A stretch of DNA of 20,921 bases from UBA5941 sp021824385 (GTDB lineage Bacteria > Patescibacteriota > Microgenomatia > UBA8517). Within the stretch, counting starts at the first letter, position 1, and each line of letters starts with the position of its first letter. A program made the position numbers and the translations under genes. The notes beneath the pieces were generated by a model. That model had not been told where the DNA came from and did no database searches. It saw only the letters and a program-made list of their open reading frames with translations. Shown here one piece after another: positions 12,822 to 20,394 of the stretch. The stretch lies in the NCBI GenBank assembly GCA_027347685.1, contig DAIEQM010000001.1, positions 1 through 20,921 of the forward strand, read 5' to 3'.

Positions 12822-13942
12822 GAAAGTACTTTTGAAACCACTGTGCGCAAGGACTCAGAAGCACTCCTATCTTTATTTATTTTTTGATAATCGTCTCCTG
12901 ATAACTTCATTTTTTTCCAATGAGTAAAAACATCATGAACGCAACTCACGAGACTCTGGGAATTTAGTTTTGATTCTGGTAAGAGCGTTGATACCCCCAC
13001 GAGCTCCGCACTTCTTGCATTTTTAGTTTGCTCGTCAAGCCGCGTCCACGGAATAGGAATAAAAATACTTGGAATTGCCAACGTCATTACCTCACTGACA
13101 GTGTTCGCACCCGCGCGGCCAATAACGAGTGATGCTTCTTTATACACATTTCCTATCTCGAGCGGGTTGATAAATGCATGTACTTCATAATTTTTTTGCA
13201 GAGTAGTTGGAAGCTGTTTTTTGAGGAGAAGTGCATGAGCATAATCGAGTTGCCCCGTTTGGTGAATAATTTTGTACTTGGGAAGTAGCGCATTGAGTGA
13301 CTCAAACACGGGGTTATTGACTCGTTGAGCACCACGAGAGCCACCCGTTACATAAATTATTGGCCGCTGAGGGAGGGATGAGGCATTTTTGACAGATAGA
13401 ACTTCTTGAGTCAACGGATTTCCCACAACGATACATTTTTGTTTTGGGAAAAACTGAATACTTTCTGCACGGGCAAGCGCGATTTTTGTAGCAAGAAGAC
13501 CGGTAACCCGATTTGCTAAACCCGCCGCTACCGTTTGCTCATGGAGTACAATCGGTATACGCATTACATAGGCCGCCGCTACAACAGGTACCGCTGCGTA
13601 TCCTCCAAAAGATAACACCACATCAGGACGAATTTTTCGCAAGTTAATAATACTCTGCCAAAAGCCAAGAGGAATTTTTAGGAGGGAGGGAATGGTGTGT
13701 CTTGTAAATTTACTTTGTAGCTTCCCTGCAGTAATTGAATATACACTTACGTTAAGCTTTGGAAATAGTTCCAGTTCAAAGGGTTTAAGGGTTGTTCCAG
13801 AAAGTGCCACTTTGGGGCCTATCCACGAAATATTCCAGCGTATTTCGGGGTCCTCTCGCATTGCCTCAATTGTGGCGAGCGCGGTGGTGGCGGCGTGACC
13901 CGCTGTTATGAGCACTGTAATCTGCCGTTTGGGGTGTAGCAT
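12818..13942 (-). CDS. murG: UDP-GlcNAc:lipid I GlcNAc transferase MurG (divergent)
   Basis: The product (374 aa from the ATG) should add GlcNAc to lipid I to make lipid II at the cytoplasmic membrane face. GT-B features are visible: SFGGYAAVPVVAAA, PIVLHEQTVAAGLANR, VVGNPL, YVTGGSRGAQRVN, and the donor region GRAGANTVSEVMTLAIPSIFIPIP with DEQTKNA. The N-terminal loop is unusual. Where MurG normally has GGTGGHxxPALA, this protein has TAGHAATTALA, which keeps the His but loses most glycines and the Pro. The ATG lies 77 nt inside the ftsW end, and a TTG at 13969 would lengthen the overlap. The stop overlaps ftsQ by ATGA. The context between ftsW and ftsQ supports MurG. Confidence 0.92.
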   Translation of the reverse strand: MLHPKRQITVLITAGHAATTALATIEAMREDPEIRWNISWIGPKVALSGTTLKPFELELFPKLNVSVYSITAGKLQSKFTRHTIPSLLKIPLGFWQSIINLRKIRPDVVLSFGGYAAVPVVAAAYVMRIPIVLHEQTVAAGLANRVTGLLATKIALARAESIQFFPKQKCIVVGNPLTQEVLSVKNASSLPQRPIIYVTGGSRGAQRVNNPVFESLNALLPKYKIIHQTGQLDYAHALLLKKQLPTTLQKNYEVHAFINPLEIGNVYKEASLVIGRAGANTVSEVMTLAIPSIFIPIPWTRLDEQTKNARSAELVGVSTLLPESKLNSQSLVSCVHDVFTHWKKMKLSGDDYQKINKDRSASESLRTVVSKVLS

Positions 13943-15005
13943 AGCGTGAAATCTGTAATAGTATACCAACAGATAACAAAATCATGGTAAGTGAACTTCC
14001 ACCATAGCTAAAAAATGGAAGAGGAATACCAGTAAGCGGAGTAAGTGAAACCATTGAGGCAATGTTCAAAAACATTTGTCCTGCGAGCCACGTTGCAATC
14101 CCCGTTGCCAAAATTTGTGAAAATCTGTCGGGTGCGTTTTTGGCAATTTTAAATGCTCTCAAACAAAAATAGGTGAGTAACAGAATTAAACAAAAGGCAC
14201 CCACAAAGCCAAGTTCTTCTGCAATCACTGCAAAAACGGAGTCTGTCGCAGTTTCAGGCAAAAATAGTTGTTTTTGTTTTGATTGCCCCAGCCCCACCCC
14301 AAAAAGGCCACCAGATCCAAGAGCCAACAGTATTTGGCGTACATGATAGCTTGTGCCTGTGGGGTCGGAATCATGGGAGAAAAAAGAAACAAGCCGGTCT
14401 CTTCGATACGAGGAAGTTAACACCAAAATAAGCGCGGCTATTGCCCCACCTCCTCCGAATATGCCAAGGGTGAGAACTGGAAACCCTGAAATAAACATTT
14501 GCACAAAACCCACGACAACAATCGTGATAGTAGTCCCCAGATCGGGTTGCAGCATGACAAGCCCTGATACCGCGACGAGTGTCCACGCGTAATATTTAAT
14601 TTTCATTTTGCGATCGGCCATCCAAGCAAAAAAGAGTGCCAGTGCCAATTTAATAAATTCTGATGGCTGAAAAACGACCGGTCCGATACTTATCCACCGT
14701 CGTGCACCGAGCAATCGAGAACCAAATCCTGGAATCAGAACCATAACGAGCAAAATCAATGTTCCAACAAATATATGAGGCGCAAACGTTTTCCAAAGGG
14801 TATATGGAGTAACATATGCCACAATGAGTGCCACAAAACCCAGGGCCGCCCACACCAGCTGTTGTTTTACAAAAAAGAGTGGGTCATGAAAGGTACTCAC
14901 GGCAAGTGGCGCCGAAGTATTGGCTACACTCAAGAGGCCCAATATGGTGAGAAGAATAGTAAGCCCGAAAAACACTTTGTCCCCTACCGAATTTGTTTTC
15001 AGCAT
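13866..15005 (-). CDS. ftsW: Divisome SEDS protein FtsW
   Basis: The product (379 aa, about ten membrane helices) is the septal peptidoglycan glycosyltransferase, which works with a class B PBP (FtsI, not in this window). SEDS motifs in order are GARRWISIGPVVFQPSEFIK, LPETATDSVFAVIAEELGFVG with the catalytic Asp, and LTPLTGIPLPFFSYGGSSL. QPSE and ETATDS distinguish it from the RodA at 4733-5794. Its last ~25 codons overlap the start of murG in another frame and encode a basic, histidine-rich tail (SGSRRHHRARHN) that looks like a by-product of the overlap. It starts 3 nt after the mraY stop. Confidence 0.94.
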   Translation of the reverse strand: MLKTNSVGDKVFFGLTILLTILGLLSVANTSAPLAVSTFHDPLFFVKQQLVWAALGFVALIVAYVTPYTLWKTFAPHIFVGTLILLVMVLIPGFGSRLLGARRWISIGPVVFQPSEFIKLALALFFAWMADRKMKIKYYAWTLVAVSGLVMLQPDLGTTITIVVVGFVQMFISGFPVLTLGIFGGGGAIAALILVLTSSYRRDRLVSFFSHDSDPTGTSYHVRQILLALGSGGLFGVGLGQSKQKQLFLPETATDSVFAVIAEELGFVGAFCLILLLTYFCLRAFKIAKNAPDRFSQILATGIATWLAGQMFLNIASMVSLTPLTGIPLPFFSYGGSSLTMILLSVGILLQISRYATPQTADYSAHNSGSRRHHRARHN

Positions 15006-15008
15006 TGT

Positions 15009-16061
15009 CTAGATTGTAGCAAGCCACAACCCGAGAATTGCAAGCATAATTCCCACAACCCAAGCCCGAATAACAATCTTCGGCTCTTCCCAGCCGCCTG
15101 CCAAAAACGCATGGTGAATTGGCGCAAGCGGAAAAATTTTCCTTTTTAAGAATTTGTATCCCAGTATTTGAATGAGAGAAGAAGCTGCTTCAACGACAAA
15201 AATTCCTCCAATCACAAAAGTAGTTGCCACGTTTCCGGTGATGAGGCCAATAACTGCAATCATTGCGCCAAAAGAAAGGGCCCCTGCATCCCCCATCCAT
15301 ATACGTGCAGGCCATGTGTTGAAATAAAGAAATGAGATTAAGGATCCAAGCCAGAGAGCCGTAAATATAAATAATGGTGTGTCGAGATTTCCGGCTGCAA
15401 TGATGACGTAGGCAAACAAATAGATCATGAGAAGCCCTGAGGCAAGGCCATCGAGGCCATCGGTAAAATTGAAAGCATTGGTAAAAAAGATAATCACAAA
15501 TGCAGCAAACGGAATGTAAAGAGCACCCAAATGAACGGTAACATTAAAAAGCGGGATATGAAGAATTTGAATTCCGACAAAGTGATATAAATAAAACCCG
15601 ATAAAAAGGGCAAGTGCGCATTGCAGTGAAAATTTTTGCATTTTTGATAAACCAAAAACAGCGCCGAGGTTCCCAGGGCGCGGTTTACCAAATATCTTGG
15701 TGTAATCATCCAAAAGACCGACGAGCCCAAATGATATGAAGGTGAAAATAATAACAAATTGTTCCTGACTTAACTTAAATGATGACTGGATATGAATTCC
15801 TGCATATGAAATAAACGGAATAATAAGTACAAATAGTATTGCAACAACCGCAATAACGAGAATCCCCCCTCCAACAGGGGTCCCAGCCTTTTTATCATGT
15901 AACTTATCAAAGAGCGATTTACTATTTTTCCCTCCCTCAACCTGGCGGGTAAACTTTTTTCTAAACAAAAAATCAATAAATGGAACAATAAGAATTGAGG
16001 TTATGAGGAATGAAAAAATGATAAGGCCGAGCGCAAGAGGAAGAACACTTGGATTTCCCAT
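15009..16061 (-). CDS. mraY: Phospho-MurNAc-pentapeptide transferase MraY
   Basis: The product (350 aa, about ten membrane helices) transfers phospho-MurNAc-pentapeptide to undecaprenyl phosphate to make lipid I. Motifs visible are HDKKAGTPVGGG (55-66), the Mg-binding Asp pair in GLLDDYTKI (118-119), NFTDGLDGLA (198-207), WMGDAG (255-260) and PIHHAFLAGGWEEPKIVIR (314-332). The last is normally PIHHHFE, so the third His of the HHH motif is Ala here. It is the first gene of the mraY-ftsW-murG-ftsQ-ftsA-ftsZ run and is divergent from the Nudix-murD pair. An extended -10 box ends 5 nt before the ATG, so its mRNA is probably leaderless. Confidence 0.96.
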   Translation of the reverse strand: MGNPSVLPLALGLIIFSFLITSILIVPFIDFLFRKKFTRQVEGGKNSKSLFDKLHDKKAGTPVGGGILVIAVVAILFVLIIPFISYAGIHIQSSFKLSQEQFVIIFTFISFGLVGLLDDYTKIFGKPRPGNLGAVFGLSKMQKFSLQCALALFIGFYLYHFVGIQILHIPLFNVTVHLGALYIPFAAFVIIFFTNAFNFTDGLDGLASGLLMIYLFAYVIIAAGNLDTPLFIFTALWLGSLISFLYFNTWPARIWMGDAGALSFGAMIAVIGLITGNVATTFVIGGIFVVEAASSLIQILGYKFLKRKIFPLAPIHHAFLAGGWEEPKIVIRAWVVGIMLAILGLWLATI

Positions 16062-16066
16062 TCCTT

Positions 16067-16075
16067 ATTTTAGCA
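16067..16075 (-). promoter_or_regulatory. Extended -10 promoter of mraY (leaderless)
   Basis: The minus strand reads TGC TAAAAT AAGGA ATG. The extended -10 ends 5 nt before the start codon, so transcription should begin at or next to the A of the ATG. The AAGGA directly touching the ATG is too close to act as a Shine-Dalgarno sequence. No clear -35 is visible. Confidence 0.55.
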
Positions 16076-16103
16076 CTTTTCACAGTAAAAATAGAGAAGC
16101 CTC

Positions 16104-16112
16104 TGCTATAAT
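16104..16112 (+). promoter_or_regulatory. Extended -10 promoter of the Nudix-murD operon
   Basis: TGC TATAAT is a perfect extended -10, and its last base is 10 nt before the preferred Nudix ATG at 16123, predicting a leader of about 4 nt or less. No -35 is evident. It lies only 29 nt from the divergent mraY -10, so the two promoters likely compete for polymerase or share regulation. Confidence 0.6.
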
Positions 16113-16122
16113 GCGAATTAAG

Positions 16123-16587
16123 ATGGCAAAGGATGGATGCAGCGCTCTGATCTTTTCGAATAAAAAAATTCTTCTTTTTCTCAGAGACAACATTCCTACC
16201 ATTCACTCACCTAATTGCTGGTCGCTTCCCGGCGGCCAAATGGAAGATGGTGAAACCCCCGACGAAACAATACATCGAGAACTCCGTGAGGAAGTTTCGT
16301 ATGTTCCAAAAAAGTTACAATTATTGGGGTACACCAAAAACGCACATAACATCGTGCATGTATACTATGCAAAAGTGACAGAAGACGAAGAAAAAAAGTT
16401 TGTACACAACCAGGATGAAGGCCAAGGCATACAATTCTTTCCGTTGTCTCAAGTTCGAGCGCTCAATCTTACCCCAGGACTGAGATATTATGTAGAGAAT
16501 TATATGACGGTACTTGAGAACTTTGTTCAAAGTAACACTCAGTTAACAGCCCAGTCACTTGATTTGCAATTAGTTGGCTCACTATGA
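16123..16587 (+). CDS. Nudix hydrolase
   Basis: The product (154 aa from the ATG at 16123) hydrolyses a nucleoside diphosphate linked to another moiety, and its substrate cannot be told. A complete Nudix box is visible at residues 38-58: Gly38, x5, Glu44, x7, then Arg52-Glu53-Leu54-x-Glu56-Glu57, with Ser at the usual trailing Gly. The preceding WSLPGGQMEDGE is the typical lead-in, and the N-terminal strand CSALIFSNKKILLFLR fits the fold. A longer frame opens at 16003, but it overlaps mraY and its promoter, so the ATG at 16123 (or 16111) is preferred. Its stop overlaps the murD start as ATGA, so the two are translationally coupled. Confidence 0.88.
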   Translation: MAKDGCSALIFSNKKILLFLRDNIPTIHSPNCWSLPGGQMEDGETPDETIHRELREEVSYVPKKLQLLGYTKNAHNIVHVYYAKVTEDEEKKFVHNQDEGQGIQFFPLSQVRALNLTPGLRYYVENYMTVLENFVQSNTQLTAQSLDLQLVGSL

Positions 16588-17933
16588 AAAACTATCGAAA
16601 CTATTTTGAAAATAAAAAAATTACCGTCATGGGTCTTGGAGTACTTGGGCGAGGAATTGGAGATGTTAAGTTTTTGGCTGAATGCGGGGCCGATCTTATT
16701 GTAACTGACCTAAAAAAGGCAGAAGACTTAGCGGAGAGCGTACAGCAGCTAACACTATACAAAAACATCCAGTTTGTCTTAGGGGAACACCGACTCGAAG
16801 ACTTTGTAAATCGAGACATGATATTAAAGTCGGCAGGTGTGCCACTCGATTCAATTCATATTGCTGAAGCTAAAAAAAATAACATCCCTGTTGAAATGAG
16901 TTCTGCTTTGTTTTCACGGCTTGCTATGAAAAACGGGGTAACAGTCATTGGAGTAACGGGAACCAGAGGCAAGTCTACAGTTACTCATCTAATTTACCAA
17001 ATTCTTATCAAAGCGTTTGAAAACAAAAAACATATTTTTCTGGGGGGAAATATAAAAGGAGTTGCCACACTTCCCTTTATTAAAGACGTGCAGTCAGGAG
17101 ACATTGCTGTGTTAGAACTTGATTCATGGCAACTCCAGGGCTTTGGCGAAGATGGTATTTCTCCTCATATTTCAGTGTTTACCACCTTTCTCCCCGACCA
17201 CATGAACTACTACAAAGGAAGTATGGAATTATATTTGAATGACAAAGCAAATATTTTTAAGAACCAAACCGAAAATGACTTTTTGATTATTGGTAAACAA
17301 GCTGAAGAAGCAATTATGAAAGTCTTTAGAGACAAAATAGAAAGTACGGTAACGGTGCAAGACGAAACAGACTTTCCCGACTCATGGAATCTTAAAATAC
17401 CTGGTGTTCATAATAAGTACAATGCAGCCCTCGCAATTGAGGCAGTTCAAAAACTTTCCGTTTCACCGGATATAACAAAAGAAGTTGTTGAAAGTTTTAC
17501 TGGGGTAGAGGGAAGACTTCAGTTTATTAAAGAAGTGGATGGCATTAAAATTTACAATGATACGACTTCCACAATGCCCGATGCCACAATTGCAGGGCTC
17601 AAGGCAGTTTCAAACCACAAAAATGTAATACTCCTTATGGGGGGCACTGATAAATTAATTGATATGTCGGCTCTACTAAACGAAATCCCCGAGCGTACGA
17701 AATCTGTCGTGTTACTTCCCGGAACAGGAACGGACAAAATCAAAGAAGAATTGCAAAAGCTCGAAGTACCTACTTATTTTGCAGAAACGCTTTCTGAAGC
17801 TCTAGAAAAGGCAATCAGTTTTGCGTCAAAAAATGATGTGCTGTTATTTAGTCCCGCGTTTGCCTCCTTTGGACTTTTTAAAAATGAATATGACCGCGGT
17901 GAGCAATTTGTAAAACTTGTCTCAAAACTTTAG
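16584..17933 (+). CDS. murD: UDP-MurNAc-L-alanine:D-glutamate ligase MurD
   Basis: The product (449 aa) is the ATP-dependent cytoplasmic ligase that adds D-Glu to UDP-MurNAc-L-Ala. An N-terminal Rossmann domain starts with KITVMGLGVLGRG (11-23). The central ATPase has GVTGTRGKSTVT (123-134), the metal-binding ELDSWQLQG (178-186) and PDHMNYYKGSMELYLNDKANIF (204-225), with the lysine to be carbamylated likely within it. The C-terminal domain has YNDTTSTMPDA and LMGGTDK. GTRGKST rather than GTHGKST and the SxQL motif favour MurD over MurC. Unlike the rest of the cluster it lies on the plus strand. Its TAG shares two bases with the TAA of convergent murB. Confidence 0.94.
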   Translation: MKNYRNYFENKKITVMGLGVLGRGIGDVKFLAECGADLIVTDLKKAEDLAESVQQLTLYKNIQFVLGEHRLEDFVNRDMILKSAGVPLDSIHIAEAKKNNIPVEMSSALFSRLAMKNGVTVIGVTGTRGKSTVTHLIYQILIKAFENKKHIFLGGNIKGVATLPFIKDVQSGDIAVLELDSWQLQGFGEDGISPHISVFTTFLPDHMNYYKGSMELYLNDKANIFKNQTENDFLIIGKQAEEAIMKVFRDKIESTVTVQDETDFPDSWNLKIPGVHNKYNAALAIEAVQKLSVSPDITKEVVESFTGVEGRLQFIKEVDGIKIYNDTTSTMPDATIAGLKAVSNHKNVILLMGGTDKLIDMSALLNEIPERTKSVVLLPGTGTDKIKEELQKLEVPTYFAETLSEALEKAISFASKNDVLLFSPAFASFGLFKNEYDRGEQFVKLVSKL

Positions 17934-19018
17934 ATAATATGCACTTCGGTTTCTAAATCAATGTTATATTTTTCCTTTACAGATTTTTGTATTTGTTTAT
18001 AGAGGCGTACTAGCTCATCAGGAGTTGCATTTCCATAATTAACGAGCGCAAGTGCCTGATTTTCATAACAGCCCACGTTTCCAATATGCTTCCCCTTCCA
18101 ACCGAGATTGTCGAGGAGCCGTGCGGCAGGAATTTTTACAAATTTTTGAGTTTTCAAGTATTCGTCGTCAACCTTGGGATATGAAAGCTGATCAGTTGGG
18201 TAGCATTGCAAATCCGGGTCCTCAGATTTTAGCTTCTTATACACCTCAATAGAAACAATTGGATTTTTGAAAAAACTTCCCGCCGTTCCAAATTTGTTGA
18301 TATCTGGAAGTTTTTTGGTGCGAATTATGGAAACGGCTTTGGATACGTCAGCAATTGAATATGGAGGTTTTGCAAAGGTGCTTAATTCTTGTTCTAATGA
18401 GCCTTTTTGAGTATACGATTTTCCTGTTTCAAAATACGAAGTGTTTACTATGGCGTTTTTTTGAAGCCTGATACGAACCGAGCTAATAAGCCATTTGTTT
18501 GCAAGTTTTGATTTAAAAATACTGGTTCTATATGCAAACTCGCATTCCTCATTTATAAATACTTTCTTGGTGCCAGTTGAAAGCTCATACGCCACGAGCG
18601 AGACAAAACACTCTGAAAAATTTTGTCCGTAGGCTGCGATATTTTGAACCGGAGCAGCACCAACTTTGCCTGGAATTAAACATAAGTTTTCAATCCCTCC
18701 CCAATTGTGAGAAACCGTGTACTTCACAAGATCATTCCAATTTTCTCCAGCGCCCACATCAAGAATAACGTTTTCTGCGTCTTCTGAAACGATCTGAATG
18801 CCTCGTATGTTTATGTATAAAACAACTCCTTCAAAGTCTTTCGTAAAAAGCATATTTGCGCCGTCTCCGAGAATTAAAACAGGCAAACCATTATATGTTT
18901 TATCTGATACAAATTCTTTTACATCGTTTTCAGAGTCAATTTCTACAAAATATTTGGCAGTTACATGCAGTTTAAAAGTATTGTGCTGTAGAAGTGAATA
19001 ATTGGTATGTACCTTCAT
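17930..19018 (-). CDS. murB: UDP-N-acetylenolpyruvoylglucosamine reductase MurB
   Basis: The product (362 aa) is the FAD- and NADPH-dependent cytoplasmic reductase that makes UDP-MurNAc. FAD-binding patterns are PVLILGDGANMLFTKDFEG (46-64) and GKVGAAPVQNIAAYGQ (117-132). YRTSIFK (163-169) has the conserved Arg. GTAGSFFKNP (244-253) has the proton-donor Ser248, and the C-terminal DLETEVHII has the catalytic Glu. The segment AARLLDNLGWKGKHIGNVGCYENQAL and the length indicate the E. coli-like type I enzyme. Its ATG overlaps the murC stop as ATGA. It ends tail to tail with murD and no terminator fits between them. Confidence 0.95.
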   Translation of the reverse strand: MKVHTNYSLLQHNTFKLHVTAKYFVEIDSENDVKEFVSDKTYNGLPVLILGDGANMLFTKDFEGVVLYINIRGIQIVSEDAENVILDVGAGENWNDLVKYTVSHNWGGIENLCLIPGKVGAAPVQNIAAYGQNFSECFVSLVAYELSTGTKKVFINEECEFAYRTSIFKSKLANKWLISSVRIRLQKNAIVNTSYFETGKSYTQKGSLEQELSTFAKPPYSIADVSKAVSIIRTKKLPDINKFGTAGSFFKNPIVSIEVYKKLKSEDPDLQCYPTDQLSYPKVDDEYLKTQKFVKIPAARLLDNLGWKGKHIGNVGCYENQALALVNYGNATPDELVRLYKQIQKSVKEKYNIDLETEVHII

Positions 19019-20394
19019 ATCGATTGAATAAGTCGAGCCAGTTTATAGCTATTTCCGGCCCCCATTACCACAACAACGTCACCTTTTGTGAGTGTTTCTT
19101 TACAATAATCAACAATTCGTTCGAATTCGGGCATATATTGAACCGAAGGATGTTTCGAGATGCCAACGATAGATGTTCCCGAAATTCCGAACTCACTGGT
19201 ATCTCGACTTTTGAAAATAGCAGTTACAATCACACTATCTGCATCAGAAAACGAATGTTCATATAAATGAAGTAACGCCTTTGTTCGAGAAAACGTGTGC
19301 GGTTCAATAATTGCAAGAATTTTTTTATCTGGATGTTTTTGTCGAAGTGCTTTGAGCGTTTCTGAGATCGCTGTGGGGTGATGGGCGTAGTCATCATACA
19401 CAACGGCTCCTAAAGAGTTTTCCCCGAGCTCCTCCATGCGCCGTCCAATTCCTTTAAACTTTTGCAGTGATGACTGTATAACGGTGTCAGGTATTCGTTC
19501 ATTTTGAGCTGCAATAATTACTCCCAAGGCATTTGAAATGTTATATTCCCCTGAAACTCCTAGAGTAAACTGAGTATCGTTCACAAAAAAAGAAGTTTCA
19601 TGTTCATTTAAGACTACCTTGGTAGCCCTTATAGAATGGGTGAGATTAAGACGTGGACTACTGGTGAGTGTGTATCCAATTACGTTGATTTTTTTAATAA
19701 AACTCGGTGGCAAAAGATTAAATAAATCAACGACACCTTCTGAATCTTGGTTTACAATCAAGGTTTTCTCCCCAACCAAACGCTGGACATGTTTTGCAAA
19801 ACTTTCAAGAAGCCGACTATATGAGCTAAAGTAGTCGGGGTGATCATACTCGATGTTATTCAAAATTATGGTGCTTGGCTTGTAATTCAAGAAATTGTCA
19901 AAAAACTCATCAGATTCGGTAACAAAAATGTCACTGCTTCCTACACGGGCATTTGATTGCCAAGATGGCACCGTTGCCCCTACCATCACCCACGGGTCTT
20001 TTTTAGCTTCTTCAAACAAGAGCGCGAGCATTGAAGTTGTTGTAGACTTACCGTGTGTTCCGGCAACACATATCACGCGTTTGTCTTTGTGCAAATAATT
20101 TCCCAAAAACGACTGCCACGTCATGATATTTTTTTGCTTACCCAAAACTACTTCTGGATGAGGTTCACTTTGAAAATATGCTGCCGGAGTTACCGCAAGG
20201 ATATCAATATCTTCTAAATGTTTTTGATCATGTCCTTGAAAAACAGTTACCCCCGCCTTTTTTATTTTTTCTAAATACGGGGTATCACTTTCAAGGTCAC
20301 AACCACTAACTTCAAAACCCTGGGCTTTTGCAAGAAGTGCAACACCCGACATTCCACTTCCTCCTATTCCCATGAAATGAATCTTTTTTTGCAT
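19015..20394 (-). CDS. murC: UDP-N-acetylmuramate:L-alanine ligase MurC
   Basis: The product (459 aa) is the cytoplasmic ATP-dependent ligase that adds the first residue, usually L-Ala, to UDP-MurNAc. The N-terminal Rossmann loop IHFMGIGGSGMSGVA lies at 5-19, the ATP loop VAGTHGKSTTT at 110-120, the metal site VTESDEFFDNFL with NIEYDHPDYF in the centre, and the C-terminal domain has GRRMEELG, YDDYAHHPTAI and IEPHTFSRTK. The FxxH-type site (DDYAHHP) and GTHGKST separate it from MurD. The start codon overlaps the murA stop as TAATG and the stop overlaps murB as ATGA, so the three genes form a coupled murA-murC-murB unit. Confidence 0.97.
   Translation of the reverse strand: MQKKIHFMGIGGSGMSGVALLAKAQGFEVSGCDLESDTPYLEKIKKAGVTVFQGHDQKHLEDIDILAVTPAAYFQSEPHPEVVLGKQKNIMTWQSFLGNYLHKDKRVICVAGTHGKSTTTSMLALLFEEAKKDPWVMVGATVPSWQSNARVGSSDIFVTESDEFFDNFLNYKPSTIILNNIEYDHPDYFSSYSRLLESFAKHVQRLVGEKTLIVNQDSEGVVDLFNLLPPSFIKKINVIGYTLTSSPRLNLTHSIRATKVVLNEHETSFFVNDTQFTLGVSGEYNISNALGVIIAAQNERIPDTVIQSSLQKFKGIGRRMEELGENSLGAVVYDDYAHHPTAISETLKALRQKHPDKKILAIIEPHTFSRTKALLHLYEHSFSDADSVIVTAIFKSRDTSEFGISGTSIVGISKHPSVQYMPEFERIVDYCKETLTKGDVVVVMGAGNSYKLARLIQSI

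Noticed and set aside
16003..16122. N-terminal extension of the Nudix protein from 16003
   Set aside because: It would overlap mraY and its own promoter, and the extension has no Nudix-family similarity. The -10 box lies downstream of that start.
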